A model generated the notes under the pieces. That model made no database searches. It was not told the DNA's origin and worked only from the letters and a program-made list of their open reading frames with translations. Shown in pieces: positions 1 through 8,636 of a stretch of DNA of 34,850 nt. This DNA comes from Leptolyngbyaceae cyanobacterium CSU_1_3 (GTDB lineage: Bacteria > Cyanobacteriota > Cyanobacteriia > Leptolyngbyales > Leptolyngbyaceae): positions 1-34,850 of the forward strand of contig JAAUOZ010000045.1 of assembly GCA_012034655.1 (NCBI GenBank). The letters run 5' to 3'. The translations under genes were made by a program, and so were the position numbers. Position 1 is the stretch's first letter, and the number at the start of each line of letters is the position of its first letter.

Positions 1-277
1 AGCATTCTGCAACGAGTTGATGCCAAGCCATCAGCGTGGAGGTGTCTACGCCAACCTGCCCATCGGTCAGAGTTAGCAACGTTCTCACTGTGTTTACTTC
101 TTGGTGAGCCTGCAAGACCCTTTCCAGTAGATTAGCCTGTTTCTCATTTTCCAGAAAGGGAATCTCCTGGTTCTCTAACAAAGCGCGAGATCGGGTGAAC
201 CAATACTGAAAGTCTTCGAGAAGTGGCGCTAGAACCGATTCGAGCAAGCCCTGTTCCGACGATTCTGGATGAAGCAT
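1..277 (-). CDS. DUF2605 family protein, N-terminal part (cut by window edge)
   Basis: The reverse strand reads openly from an ATG at 277 to the window edge, giving 92 residues that begin MLHPESSEQGLLESVLAPLL. The stretch LLEDFQYWFTRSRALLE, followed by a glutamate/glutamine-rich helical segment and a DGQVGVDTSTLMAWHQLV block, matches my recollection of the small cyanobacterial DUF2605 family (about 100 residues), so only a short C-terminus should be missing. No function is established for the family. It is divergent from thrS, and the 195 bp between them must hold both promoters. Assignment is from recognised sequence character only. Confidence 0.7.
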   Translation of the reverse strand, partial: MLHPESSEQGLLESVLAPLLEDFQYWFTRSRALLENQEIPFLENEKQANLLERVLQAHQEVNTVRTLLTLTDGQVGVDTSTLMAWHQLVAEC

Positions 278-412
278 AGGTTCAAAAATGTTGCGCTAAA
301 GGTGAAGGAGTTCTAAAGTTTCTTACATTTTGTAACACTTCCTCATCTTATCGTTAAATCACTGTCGCTACGCATTCCCAGCGACGGATCGATAATATAA
401 AAAAGGAATCAG

Positions 413-451
413 GTGCTTTGCCCCTGGCAAAACCCGCACCCTTGCCAATGA
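413..451 (+). other. Possible leader mini-ORF upstream of thrS
   Basis: A GTG at 413 is preceded by AAAAGGA (401-407) at good ribosome-binding spacing. It opens a 12-codon frame (MLCPWQNPHPCQ) that stops at TGA 449-451, 21 bp before the thrS ATG and in the same frame. It has no threonine codons, so a classical threonine attenuator is not supported. It may simply be chance, or the AAGGA may belong to a longer leader. Confidence 0.2.
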
Positions 452-472
452 CCATTTCGCCCCCGTGACCTC

Positions 473-2290
473 ATGCCTGCCGTAGACCCCTCTGACCAGC
501 CCGAAAAAATCCATTTGCCCAAGACCAGCGAGTCTTTACCGTTGCAGAAGATTCGCCACACCACGTCACACGTCATGGCAATGGCAGTGCAAAAGCTGTT
601 TCCCAAAGCGCAGGTGACGATCGGACCCTGGATCGAGAATGGCTTTTACTACGACTTCGACAGCCCCGAACCGTTCACCGAAAAAGACTTGAAGGCAATC
701 AAAAAGGAGATGATCAAAATCATCAACCGCAAGTTGCCTGTGGTGCGTGAAGAGGTCAGCCGCGAAGAAGCAGAACGACGGATCAAAGCTAACAATGAGC
801 CTTACAAGCTAGAAATTCTCGAAGGGCTGCAAGAACCGATTACGCTCTATCACCTGGGCGACCAGTGGTGGGATCTCTGCGCCGGGCCCCACGTCGAAAA
901 TACAGCCGAACTCAAGCCCGATGCCTTTGACCTCGAAAGCGTGGCGGGTGCTTATTGGCGCGGCGATGAAACCAAAGCCCAACTGCAACGCATCTACGGC
1001 ACTGCCTGGGAATCTGCCGAACAATTAAACGAATATAAGCGGCGCAAAGAAGAAGCCCTCAAACGCGATCACCGCAAACTGGGCAAGGAAATGGGCTTGT
1101 TCATTTTTTCTGATTTGGTGGGCCCCGGCTTGCCCCTGTGGACACCCAAAGGAACGGTGCTGCGATCGACCCTAGAGGATTTCTTGAAAAAAGAACAAAC
1201 CAAACGCGGCTATCTGCCCGTTGTTACACCGCACATTGCTAGAGTTGACTTATTTAAAACCTCTGGGCACTGGCAAAAATATCAAGAAGATATGTTTCCG
1301 CTCATGGCAGAAAATGAGCAAGCTGCTGCCAACGAGCAAGGTTTCGTCATGAAGCCGATGAACTGCCCCTTTCATATTCAGATTTATAAGAGCGATCTGC
1401 GATCGTACCGAGAATTGCCCATGCGCCTAGCGGAATTTGGCACAGTCTATCGCTATGAGCAATCGGGCGAACTGGGCGGATTGACCAGAGTGCGAGGCTT
1501 TACGGTGGATGACTCCCATCTGTTTGTCACCCCAGAACAGTTAGATGCCGAGTTTCTGAGTGTGGTCGATTTGATTCTTTCGGTGTTCCAGAGTTTGCAA
1601 CTGAAGAACTTTAAGGCACGTTTGAGCTTCCGCGATCCAGACTCCGATAAGTATATCGGCTCCGATGAAGCGTGGGATAAGGCCCAGGGTGCGATTCGTC
1701 GTGCTGTCGAAACCCTGGGTATGAGATACTTTGAGGGCATTGGCGAGGCGGCATTTTATGGCCCCAAACTAGACTTTATTTTTAGTGATGCCCTCGATCG
1801 CGAATGGCAACTAGGAACGGTGCAGGTCGATTACAACCTTCCGGAGCGCTTTGATCTGGAGTATGTAGCCGAAGACGGCACGCGCAAACGGCCGGTGATG
1901 ATTCACCGTGCGCCTTTTGGCTCGTTGGAGCGGTTGATCGGCATCTTAATCGAAGAGTATGCGGGAGATTTTCCGGTGTGGCTGGCTCCGATTCAAGTCC
2001 GGCTGTTGGCGGTGGGCGACGAGTTTCTGCCCTTTGCCAAGCAGACAGTTGAGCAGATGTTGGCGTTGGGCATTCGGGCGGAGGTAGATCTGAGCGGCGA
2101 TCGCTTAGGTAAACTGATCCGCAATGCTGAGAAAGATAAAATTCCTGTGATGGCCGTGGTTGGGGCAAAAGAAGTTGAATCGAATTCGCTGAGTATTCGT
2201 ACTCGTGCGTCGGGTGAGTTGGGGGCGCTGACGATCGCTGAGGTGCTAGAGCGGTTAAAGAATGCCAATGACCATCATGGTAACTTCTAA
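473..2290 (+). CDS. thrS: Threonyl-tRNA synthetase (TGS-less form)
   Basis: Class II synthetase that charges tRNA-Thr with threonine in the cytoplasm. The 605 residues start almost directly at the editing domain: HTTSH at 29-33 and C136/H140 in CAGPH form the editing-site metal motif. The catalytic core follows, with zinc ligand C298 in MKPMNCPFH, a motif 2 region around 326-349 (RYEQSGELGGLTRVRGF), and motif 3 with IHRAPFGSLERL near 510. The anticodon-binding domain fills the last 100 residues. The N-terminal TGS domain of the E. coli enzyme (642 aa) is absent, as I recall for other cyanobacterial ThrRS. The ATG at 473 is the first in-frame start after the stop at 449-451; no strong ribosome-binding site is adjacent. 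The gene stands alone, with no partner in the next 430 bp. The reading frame is intact. Confidence 0.97.
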   Translation: MPAVDPSDQPEKIHLPKTSESLPLQKIRHTTSHVMAMAVQKLFPKAQVTIGPWIENGFYYDFDSPEPFTEKDLKAIKKEMIKIINRKLPVVREEVSREEAERRIKANNEPYKLEILEGLQEPITLYHLGDQWWDLCAGPHVENTAELKPDAFDLESVAGAYWRGDETKAQLQRIYGTAWESAEQLNEYKRRKEEALKRDHRKLGKEMGLFIFSDLVGPGLPLWTPKGTVLRSTLEDFLKKEQTKRGYLPVVTPHIARVDLFKTSGHWQKYQEDMFPLMAENEQAAANEQGFVMKPMNCPFHIQIYKSDLRSYRELPMRLAEFGTVYRYEQSGELGGLTRVRGFTVDDSHLFVTPEQLDAEFLSVVDLILSVFQSLQLKNFKARLSFRDPDSDKYIGSDEAWDKAQGAIRRAVETLGMRYFEGIGEAAFYGPKLDFIFSDALDREWQLGTVQVDYNLPERFDLEYVAEDGTRKRPVMIHRAPFGSLERLIGILIEEYAGDFPVWLAPIQVRLLAVGDEFLPFAKQTVEQMLALGIRAEVDLSGDRLGKLIRNAEKDKIPVMAVVGAKEVESNSLSIRTRASGELGALTIAEVLERLKNANDHHGNF

Positions 2291-2430
2291 GAAACGCGAG
2301 TTCGACTTTATCGAACCTTTGTTTGCTCAGTCGGTTGATCTCAATTCAAGCGATTTCTAAACAAGAGATGACCTTCCGACCTTTGCCCTTTGACTGCGCT
2401 TAGGGCGCAAGCTGGCCGAATAATTCTGTC

Positions 2431-2574
2431 AACTGCAAGGTGGTCTCGCCCTCACCCCAGCCTCTCGCAATCTGGGAGAGGGAGCAAGAGTCTGGTTTCT
2501 CTGCTCCCACGTTGAGAGAAGGGGTTAGGGGATGAGGGCAAAGATCTCGGCATTCATAAATCCACAATCCTAAG
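2431..2574 (+). repeat. Dispersed structured repeat, copy 1 (about 144 bp)
   Basis: From AACTGCAAGG to AATCCTAAG this segment is closely similar to 28955-29091. Its core (2448-2539) is an imperfect inverted repeat: the left arm begins GCCCTCACCCCAG, the right arm ends GGGGATGAGGGC, and a second inner pair GGGAGAGGGAGCA/TGCTCCCA lies between them. It could fold into a long hairpin in DNA or RNA. It lies downstream of thrS and encodes nothing visible. The rest of the 2291-2724 spacer shows no gene; it does contain GGTTTCGACTTCGCTCAACC and a matching inverted GGTTGAGCGGAGCCGAAACC (about 2608-2659), a second hairpin. Confidence 0.75.
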
Positions 2575-2607
2575 GGATGTGCAAGTTAATCATGTACCAC
2601 CAGCCAG

Positions 2608-2660
2608 GTTTCGACTTCGCTCAACCTTCAACCGTCGAGGGTTGAGCGGAGCCGAAACCC
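2608..2660. repeat. Inverted repeat in spacer upstream of the RND pump gene
   Basis: GGTTTCGACTTCGCTCAACC is followed after about 12 bases by GGGTTGAGCGGAGCCGAAACC, its near-perfect reverse complement. The resulting hairpin has a stem of about 20 bp with one or two mismatches. No T-run follows it on either strand, so it is not a classical intrinsic terminator. It may be a REP-like element or an RNA structure in the leader of the downstream operon. Confidence 0.6.
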
Positions 2661-2724
2661 GATTCACTGGTATTTTATTTTCAGGCAAACCACACAGGAG
2701 ATTTTTGACTTAGAAGCCTGCCGA

Positions 2725-5469
2725 ATGCCTCTTTACTCTTTCTCTTTCTCTTTCTCTTTCCTCTCTATTTCCTCTCTATTTCCTCTCTATTTCTTCTCTA
2801 TTTCCTCTCTATTTCCTCTCTATTTCCTCTCTATGCCAAATTCCTCGACCCGCGATCGTTTCAACATTTCCCGGTGGGCAATTGCTGCTCCCCGAATCAC
2901 GCTGGGGTTTTGGATCGCTGTCACGGTGGCGGGCGTTTTGGCGCTGAGTTCGCTGAAGTATGCCCTGTTTCCTGACATTGCGTTTCCGGTAGTGGTGGTC
3001 AATGCCAGCGCCCCTCTGACAACAGCCATCGAAACTGAGCGAACTTTGACCCAGCCGATCGAGCAGTCGCTGCGATCGCTCCAGGGTCTTGATAAGGTCA
3101 ATTCTTCTACCTACCCCAGCCGATCGCTGGTCAGTGCATCGTTCAAAGTGGGGACGAGTTTGGAAGAATCGACTCGGCTGGTGCAGGCATCGGTGCAAAG
3201 CCTGACGCTGCCCAAAGACGGCAAACTTGAAGTAATCGCCCTCAACCTCAACGAAACCGCAGTTGTAAGCTACGCCATTGATAGCGATATGCTTAATCTT
3301 GGCGACCTGACCAAACTGGTTCAGTCTCAAGTTCTTCCCCCGTTGCAAGCCATTCCTGGGGTGCTAAAGGTCTCGCTTTTGGGCGATGGCGCGACTCAGA
3401 CCTCGACTTTTGACCAGAAGACTTTTGACCAGAAGACTTCTAACCAGAGTTTGACTCCTCCGCAAAATTCCCTCGTTCGCTTCAACGGTAAAGATGTGCT
3501 GGCGGTGCAGATCATCAAACGGGGAGATGCCAACACCCTCGAAGTGGTAGACGCGGTTGCCCAAGAAGTGAAGCGGCTCCAGTCGGCTCAGGGTTTGCCC
3601 AATGTAAGGCTGACCCTGGCGACTACCCAAGCAGACTACATTCGCGAAGCCACACGATCGACGATCGCCTCACTGCTCGAAGCGATCGCCCTGGCCGTGA
3701 TCGTGATTTTTCCTTTCCTCAAAAGCTGGAAGGCAACGTTTATTTCGGCGTTGGCGATCCCAACTTCGCTGGTTGGTACATTTATCGTCATGGCGATGTT
3801 TGGCTTTAATTTAGAGACGATTACCCTGCTGGCGCTGGCCCTGGTGATTGGGAGCGTGGTAGATGATGCGATCGTCGATGTCGAGAATATCAGCCGTCAC
3901 ATTGATGCCGGAGAGTCGCCCCGTCAAGCTGCCCTGTCTGCTACCCACGAAATTGGGTTGCCTGTGACGGCCGCCACCTTGACGGCCGTGGCGGTGTTTT
4001 TGCCGATCGCCCTGATGGGTGGCGTGATCGGTCAATTCTTCAAACCTTTTGGGATCACTGTCACCGCCGCGATGCTCATCTCTATGCTCGTCGCCCGCAC
4101 CCTGTCTCCTGTGCTGTCGCTCTATCTGCTCAGACCTCACCCAGCACGATCGTCCGAAAGCACCGGCGCTATTTGGATGCGATTTGCAGAAGGCTACCGT
4201 AACCTATTAGCCTGGTCGCTCACCCATCGTGCGATCGTCGTGGGCATTGCCATTCTCAGCCTCGTGGCCGGAGTCGCCCTAATTCCGCTCATTCCACAGG
4301 GCTTTATTCCCAAACTCGATCGGGGCGAATTCAATATTCGTTACACGTCTCCCTTGCCGACCTTCTCGGCTCAGGCTACTCAATTGCCCGTCTCCCCGCT
4401 CCAAGAGTCTCTCAAGGTGGCGACTCAGCTAGAAGATCAGGTGAGAAAATCGCCAGACGTTGGCACGGTGCTGACGATCGTCGGCTCCCGTGAAGGCGCG
4501 CCCAACAAAGGCATTCTGCATGTAAAACTCAAGCCCGATCGCGCTACGCCCACCGCCACCCTGCAAGACCAATTTCGAGACACGCTGCCCAAGCTAGAAG
4601 GCGTAACGACGAGTGTCGAAGATATTCCGTTTGTTGAGGCGGGCAACCAGAAACCGTTGCAGTTAGCCATTCAGGGGGAGGATGTGCAGGTGCTTTCGCA
4701 GGTAGCCGCCGACCTCAAAGCCAAAGTGCAGACCTTGCCTGGGTTTGCAGATGTCACCGTGTCGGGCAGTCGCCAAGAGAAGGGGACGATTCAGACGATC
4801 GATCGTAAAGCGGGTCAACGGGTCGCCTACATCAGTGCCAACCTGGGTAAAAATCTCTCCCTGGGCGAGGCAACTGAGAAACTGGTGGCCGAGGCGAAGC
4901 CCCTGCTGCCTCCTGGGGTGACGATCAATTTGGGGGGCGATTCGGCGACGAGTAGCCAGATCTTCCAAAGTTTTGGCACGACGTTGGCCCTGTCGGCGCT
5001 GTGTATTGTCATTGTGTTGGTGGTGCTGTTTCGCAGTTGGCTCGATCCGATCGTCGTCGGGCTGTCGCTTCCACTGGCGTTGGTGGGGGCAATGCTGGCG
5101 CTGCTGCTGACCCAGAGCGACTTTGGTATGATTTCGCTGATCGGCTTTGTGTTCTTATTGGGGTTGACGAACAAAAACGCCATTTTGATTGTGGATTACA
5201 TCAACCAATTGCGACGCGAAGGCTTGTCGCGCAATGAGGCGATTCTCAAGGCGGGGCCGATTCGTCTCAGACCGATCCTCATGACGACGGCGGCCACTAT
5301 TTTGGGTATGGCTCCGATCGCGCTGGGTCTAGGAGCCGGAGCCGAATTGCGCTCTCCGATGGCGGTTGCGATCGCGGGTGGCTTGGTGACTTCGACGCTG
5401 CTCAGTTTGCTGGTGGTTCCTGTGATCTATGCTCTTTTGGATGATCTCAAACCGCCGCAGGCAGGGTGA
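2725..5469 (+). CDS. AcrB-like RND (HAE1-type) efflux transporter
   Basis: Inner-membrane, proton-driven RND transporter. The open frame has 914 residues from ATG 2725, but the first 36 codons are a low-complexity Ser/Phe/Leu run encoded by a tandem repeat. The protein proper probably starts at the in-frame ATG 2833 (MPNSSTRDRF..., 878 aa). TM1 (GFWIAVTVAGVLALSSL), the porter domain and TM4 are recognisable, with the paired aspartates of the proton relay in VVDDAIVDVEN (D380/D381 counted from 2725). The second half has a GLTNKNAILIVDY segment near 815. It is shorter than E. coli AcrB (1049), as in compact single-gene HAE1 pumps. The only clear AGGAG is at 2696-2700, 24 bp from the first ATG and far from the second. 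The stop lies 7 bp before hpnA, so the three genes to 7531 look like an operon. Substrate unknown; hopanoid or lipid cargo is an inference from context. It does not look like HpnN itself. Confidence 0.9.
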   Translation: MPLYSFSFSFSFLSISSLFPLYFFSISSLFPLYFLSMPNSSTRDRFNISRWAIAAPRITLGFWIAVTVAGVLALSSLKYALFPDIAFPVVVVNASAPLTTAIETERTLTQPIEQSLRSLQGLDKVNSSTYPSRSLVSASFKVGTSLEESTRLVQASVQSLTLPKDGKLEVIALNLNETAVVSYAIDSDMLNLGDLTKLVQSQVLPPLQAIPGVLKVSLLGDGATQTSTFDQKTFDQKTSNQSLTPPQNSLVRFNGKDVLAVQIIKRGDANTLEVVDAVAQEVKRLQSAQGLPNVRLTLATTQADYIREATRSTIASLLEAIALAVIVIFPFLKSWKATFISALAIPTSLVGTFIVMAMFGFNLETITLLALALVIGSVVDDAIVDVENISRHIDAGESPRQAALSATHEIGLPVTAATLTAVAVFLPIALMGGVIGQFFKPFGITVTAAMLISMLVARTLSPVLSLYLLRPHPARSSESTGAIWMRFAEGYRNLLAWSLTHRAIVVGIAILSLVAGVALIPLIPQGFIPKLDRGEFNIRYTSPLPTFSAQATQLPVSPLQESLKVATQLEDQVRKSPDVGTVLTIVGSREGAPNKGILHVKLKPDRATPTATLQDQFRDTLPKLEGVTTSVEDIPFVEAGNQKPLQLAIQGEDVQVLSQVAADLKAKVQTLPGFADVTVSGSRQEKGTIQTIDRKAGQRVAYISANLGKNLSLGEATEKLVAEAKPLLPPGVTINLGGDSATSSQIFQSFGTTLALSALCIVIVLVVLFRSWLDPIVVGLSLPLALVGAMLALLLTQSDFGMISLIGFVFLLGLTNKNAILIVDYINQLRREGLSRNEAILKAGPIRLRPILMTTAATILGMAPIALGLGAGAELRSPMAVAIAGGLVTSTLLSLLVVPVIYALLDDLKPPQAG
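2736..2832 (+). repeat. Hexamer tract plus 11-bp tandem repeat at the RND gene start
   Basis: A TCTCTT-like tract (2736-2759) is followed by six full and one partial copies of CCTCTCTATTT (2760-2770, 2771-2781, 2782-2792, 2793-2803 with one change, 2804-2814, 2815-2825, 2826-2832). It ends at the ATG 2833, which is formed by the last copy. The period of 11 is not a multiple of three, so gain or loss of a unit moves ATG 2725 out of frame while leaving ATG 2833 intact. Confidence 0.9.
3406..3450 (+). repeat. 15-bp in-frame tandem repeat inside the RND gene
   Basis: ACTTTTGACCAGAAG occurs at 3406-3420 and 3421-3435, then degenerately at 3436-3450. It encodes TFDQKTFDQKTSNQS, an insertion in the first porter loop. 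It keeps the frame and looks like a recent slippage expansion. Confidence 0.85.
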
Positions 5470-5476
5470 ATTTTCT

Positions 5477-6496
5477 ATGAAAGCGTTTGTGACCGGTGGG
5501 ACAGGGTTTGTAGGGGCAAATTTGGTGCGATCGCTCCTCCAAGATGGGCATGAAGTCCGGGTGTTGGTGCGGCACGAGAGTCGGCTCGACAATCTGCGCG
5601 GGCTAGAGATCGAACTCGTGCGCGGAGATTTGAACGACCCCGATCTGTCCCCCAAAATGGTCGGGTGCGATGGCTTGTTTCATGTGGCGGCCCACTACTC
5701 CCTCTGGCAAAGCGATCGCCCTCGTCTCCTGCAAGCCAACGTTTTGGGAACGCGCAACGTGCTGGCGGCGGCCCGTCAGGCTCAGGTCAATCGCACGGTC
5801 TACACCAGTTCTGTGGCGGCGATCGGGGTGGGTTCTCAAAATTCTCAGGGTCGCGATGCTCAGGGGCAGAGCGTGGATGAATCGCACCAGTCGCCAGTGG
5901 AAAAACTAATGGGTCACTACAAAAAATCAAAGTATCTGGCAGAACAGGAAGCCGTCAAAGCTGCCCAAGCCGGGCAGGATATTGTCATTGTCAACCCGAC
6001 TAGCCCGATCGGTCCGTGGGATCTCAAGCCTACGCCCACAGGTGACATCATTCTGCGCTTTCTGCGGCGACAGATGCCTGTCTACGTTGAGACGGGCTTA
6101 AATTTTATTCATGTGCAAGACGTGGCGCAGGGGCACTTGTTAGCGTTTCAGAAAGGCAAAACGGGCGATCGCTACATTCTCGGACACCAAAATCTCACCC
6201 TCAAACAGGTTTTAGATCAACTTAGCCAGATCACGGGCATCCCCGCTCCCCGGCGATCGATTCCAGCCTGGATTCCCCTCAGCGTCGCCTGGGTAGACGA
6301 ATGCCTGCTCGCACCCCTGCTTGAACCCTGGGGCAAAGCACCCTCCATTCCGATCGATGGGGTGAGGATGGCAAAACAGCCCATGTACTACGACTCCAGC
6401 AAAGCGATCGCCCAACTCGGCTTACCGCAGACTCCAATTTCCGTCGCCCTAAAAGATGCCGTAGACTGGTTCGTATCCAATGGTTACACCCACTAG
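5477..6496 (+). CDS. hpnA: Hopanoid-associated sugar epimerase HpnA
   Basis: NAD(P)-dependent extended-SDR protein of 339 residues. The Rossmann motif GGTGFVG is at 7-13, VYTSSVAAIG carries the catalytic Ser region, and Y148-x3-K152 (HYKKSKYLAEQEA) is the active-site pair. The sequences CDGLFHVAAHYSLW, NPTSPIGPWDLKPTPTG and FIHVQDVAQGHLLA are typical of HpnA. The family is tied to hopanoid gene clusters, where it is thought to act on the sugar part of the C35 side chain; its exact reaction is not settled. The frame stays open upstream to 5429, but ATG 5477 is the start that gives the Rossmann N-terminus; it lies 7 bp after the RND stop. hpnH follows after 18 bp, so both belong to one transcription unit. 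Confidence 0.93.
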   Translation: MKAFVTGGTGFVGANLVRSLLQDGHEVRVLVRHESRLDNLRGLEIELVRGDLNDPDLSPKMVGCDGLFHVAAHYSLWQSDRPRLLQANVLGTRNVLAAARQAQVNRTVYTSSVAAIGVGSQNSQGRDAQGQSVDESHQSPVEKLMGHYKKSKYLAEQEAVKAAQAGQDIVIVNPTSPIGPWDLKPTPTGDIILRFLRRQMPVYVETGLNFIHVQDVAQGHLLAFQKGKTGDRYILGHQNLTLKQVLDQLSQITGIPAPRRSIPAWIPLSVAWVDECLLAPLLEPWGKAPSIPIDGVRMAKQPMYYDSSKAIAQLGLPQTPISVALKDAVDWFVSNGYTH

Positions 6497-6514
6497 GGAC
6501 GAGAACACAAATTT

Positions 6515-7531
6515 ATGGCAATTCAGCTACAGCAGGCGATCGAGATTGGCAAGTATCTGGTGGTACAACGGCTCAAAGGGCGCAAGCACTTTCCTCTGAC
6601 GCTGATGTTGGAGCCGCTCTTTCGGTGCAATTTGGCCTGTTCGGGGTGTGGCAAAATTCAGCATCCGACGGAGATTCTCAAGCAAAATCTCACCCCAGCC
6701 CAGTGTTTTGCGGCGGTTGAAGAGTGCGGTGCGCCTGTGGTGGCGATTCCGGGAGGGGAACCGTTGCTGCACCCGCAAATCGACGAAATTGTCCGGGGGT
6801 TGGTGGATCGCAAAAAGTTTGTTTATCTCTGCACGAACGGTCTTTTGCTCGAAAAAAGCCTGGATAAGTTTCAGCCGTCGCCCTATCTGACGTTTAGCGT
6901 TCATCTAGATGGAATGCGCGAATGGCACGATCGCTGTGTCGATCGCAAGGGAGTTTTCGACATGGCGATCAAAGCCATCAAAGCAGCCAAGTCTAAGGGC
7001 TTTCGTGTCACCACAAACACTACGATTTTTGAGGGTGCAAATGTGCAAGAAATGCAGGAATTTTTCGACTTTCTTGGCACATTAAATATCGACGGCATGA
7101 TGATTTCTCCGGGCTACAGCTACGAATGGGCCCCCGACCAAGAGCATTTTCTCAAGCGAGACCAGACCCGATCGCTGTTCCGAGAAATTCTATCGCCTTT
7201 CACCACTGGCCAAAAAAATTGGAACTTTAACCACAACCCGCTTTTTCTCGACTTTCTCACGGGCGAAAAAGACTACGAATGCACCCCCTGGGGAATGCCC
7301 AGCTACAGCGTTCTGGGCTGGCAAAAGCCCTGCTATTTATTAAACGAAGGGCACTACTCTAGCTATCAAGAACTGATCGAAAAAACCAACTGGAGCCACT
7401 ACGGTCGTGCTAGTGGCAACCCCAAATGTGCAGACTGCATGGTGCATTGTGGCTATGAACCCACCGCCGCCATGGACTCAATGCAGCCTGCGAATATTGG
7501 GCGATCGCTCGGTGCAGTGTTTGGGAAGTGA
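6515..7531 (+). CDS. hpnH: Radical SAM adenosyl-hopene synthase HpnH
   Basis: Radical SAM enzyme of 338 residues. The 4Fe-4S motif is C38-x3-C42-x2-C45 (CNLACSGC), with the SAM-contact GGEP at 80-83. [31 protein letters not shown] and [14 protein letters not shown] are characteristic of HpnH. The family joins a 5'-deoxyadenosyl group to the hopene C22 side chain, the first step from C30 hopanoid to extended C35 bacteriohopanepolyols. Further cysteines lie near the C-terminus ([12 protein letters not shown]). ATG 6515 follows the hpnA stop by 18 bp. The squalene-hopene cyclase that supplies the substrate is not in this window. Intact; the spacer 7532-7710 after it shows no gene. Confidence 0.95.
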   Translation: MAIQLQQAIEIGKYLVVQRLKGRKHFPLTLMLEPLFRCNLACSGCGKIQHPTEILKQNLTPAQCFAAVEECGAPVVAIPGGEPLLHPQIDEIVRGLVDRKKFVYLCTNGLLLEKSLDKFQPSPYLTFSVHLDGMREWHDRCVDRKGVFDMAIKAIKAAKSKGFRVTTNTTIFEGANVQEMQEFFDFLGTLNIDGMMISPGYSYEWAPDQEHFLKRDQTRSLFREILSPFTTGQKNWNFNHNPLFLDFLTGEKDYECTPWGMPSYSVLGWQKPCYLLNEGHYSSYQELIEKTNWSHYGRASGNPKCADCMVHCGYEPTAAMDSMQPANIGRSLGAVFGK

Positions 7532-7710
7532 GAAAGAAGGAGCCAGACAAGAGGGAAGGTTGGCTGACCCATCTTCTCTCCCCATCCCTCATCGCTATGC
7601 AAATAGCCTCTTACATTTTGTCCGAGAACCGCGATCGCTCCCCGATCGAAGAATTTTCTGGAGGCACTCTACAGTTCAGCCATCACCAAAAACCTCAAAC
7701 TGTGATTGGC

Positions 7711-8520
7711 TTAATCCGCAGTCATGGCGATCGTTACTGCCTGTTGGCTAACCTCCTGGTAAACCGCAGTCAAATATTCCATTACAGCTTTGCTCGAAAT
7801 TGGGCTGCTTTGATCGGTTAAAGGAATTGCGCCCAACAGATCTAAAACAGTCTCGCTGGTGGGAGATGGGGTGATTACAATCAGCGAGGGTTCGAGTTGT
7901 TCGGCATATTGCCAGAAGCGATCGAGATTTAACGGAGTCGTAGAGCGAGTCGGTTGAATAGGTTCCGCTAGAGTTGTCTCAGCGCCCACGCCACGCATTT
8001 GCCTGAGTGCCTCGATAATTTGCTCTTTGGTGCGTCCGCGCAATTGAAACAGCACGAACGGATCTTCGCTGAAGCGATCGCCCAGCAAATAATAAACTGC
8101 ACCAATATGCTTACAAGGATTCGCCGGATCGGGGCAAGAACAACGGCTGTGAATATCGAATTTTGTAAACGGAAACAGACTCAAACCATTGGCCGTAAAA
8201 ACAGCTTCAATATTTTGAGGCATTTCTCCAGCCAGCAGCTTGGCCGAGAAGATGGCCCGTTCGGCCATCGATTCGACAATATAGCTCCACTGTTCATCGC
8301 TGAAGGGGTCGAGGGAGAGGGAAACTTTGTAGGGTTCTGGGGCAGTGCCCTGAACTCTGGCAGAAACCTTTGCACCCTGAAAGTCGATATTTAGCACATT
8401 GCCTTCTCTGGCATAGGTGCGGGCGCGGGCCAGGCGACGAGTCCATCCAAAAGACTCCAACACATCGATCCAACGTTGTGCCCACCATTCGCGACTGGGC
8501 TGAGTGTAGGCATCCGTCAT
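7711..8520 (-). CDS. SWIM zinc-finger protein
   Basis: The 269-residue protein carries a SWIM motif C127-x-C129-x6-C136-x-H138 (CSCPDPANPCKH), a small zinc fold that binds nucleic acid or protein. The N-terminal half (WWAQRWIDVLESFGWTRRLARARTYAREGNV) is the block usually seen in bacterial SWIM proteins encoded next to SNF2-family ATPases. The C-terminal part is lower in complexity. It lies downstream of the SNF2 gene on the same strand, 116 bp away, so co-expression is likely and a shared DNA-related role is inferred. ATG 8520 begins the conserved part; no strong ribosome-binding site is evident. Confidence 0.88.
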   Translation of the reverse strand: MTDAYTQPSREWWAQRWIDVLESFGWTRRLARARTYAREGNVLNIDFQGAKVSARVQGTAPEPYKVSLSLDPFSDEQWSYIVESMAERAIFSAKLLAGEMPQNIEAVFTANGLSLFPFTKFDIHSRCSCPDPANPCKHIGAVYYLLGDRFSEDPFVLFQLRGRTKEQIIEALRQMRGVGAETTLAEPIQPTRSTTPLNLDRFWQYAEQLEPSLIVITPSPTSETVLDLLGAIPLTDQSSPISSKAVMEYLTAVYQEVSQQAVTIAMTAD

Positions 8521-8577
8521 GGGGCGAGTTGTGAAGGATCAATGAAATTATAGCGCCAGTTCGCCGACTGGACTTTT

Positions 8578-8613
8578 GCCCTCACCCCCAACCCCTCTCC
8601 CCAGGGCGAGTCC
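8578..8613 (+). repeat. Truncated copy of the dispersed GCCCTCACCCC repeat
   Basis: GCCCTCACCCCCAACCCCTC, ending CCCAGGGCGAG, resembles the left arm of the elements at 2431-2574 and 28955-29091, but the right half is missing. It sits in the 116-bp spacer between the SNF2 and SWIM genes. Confidence 0.55.
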
Positions 8614-8636
8614 AGGTTTTATTAAATTCTCGATCC

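Noticed and set aside
1782..2268. Minus-strand frames inside thrS
   Set aside because: Antisense shadows of a confirmed gene, with Pro/Ser/Arg-rich low-complexity sequence.
2725..5469. Naming the RND gene hpnN
   Set aside because: It has the AcrB-type VVDDAIVDVEN and NKNAILIVDY blocks rather than the HpnN/MMPL pattern; only its position links it to hopanoids.
7407..7821. Plus-strand frames after hpnH
   Set aside because: They overlap the hpnH end or the SWIM gene and have no protein-like pattern.
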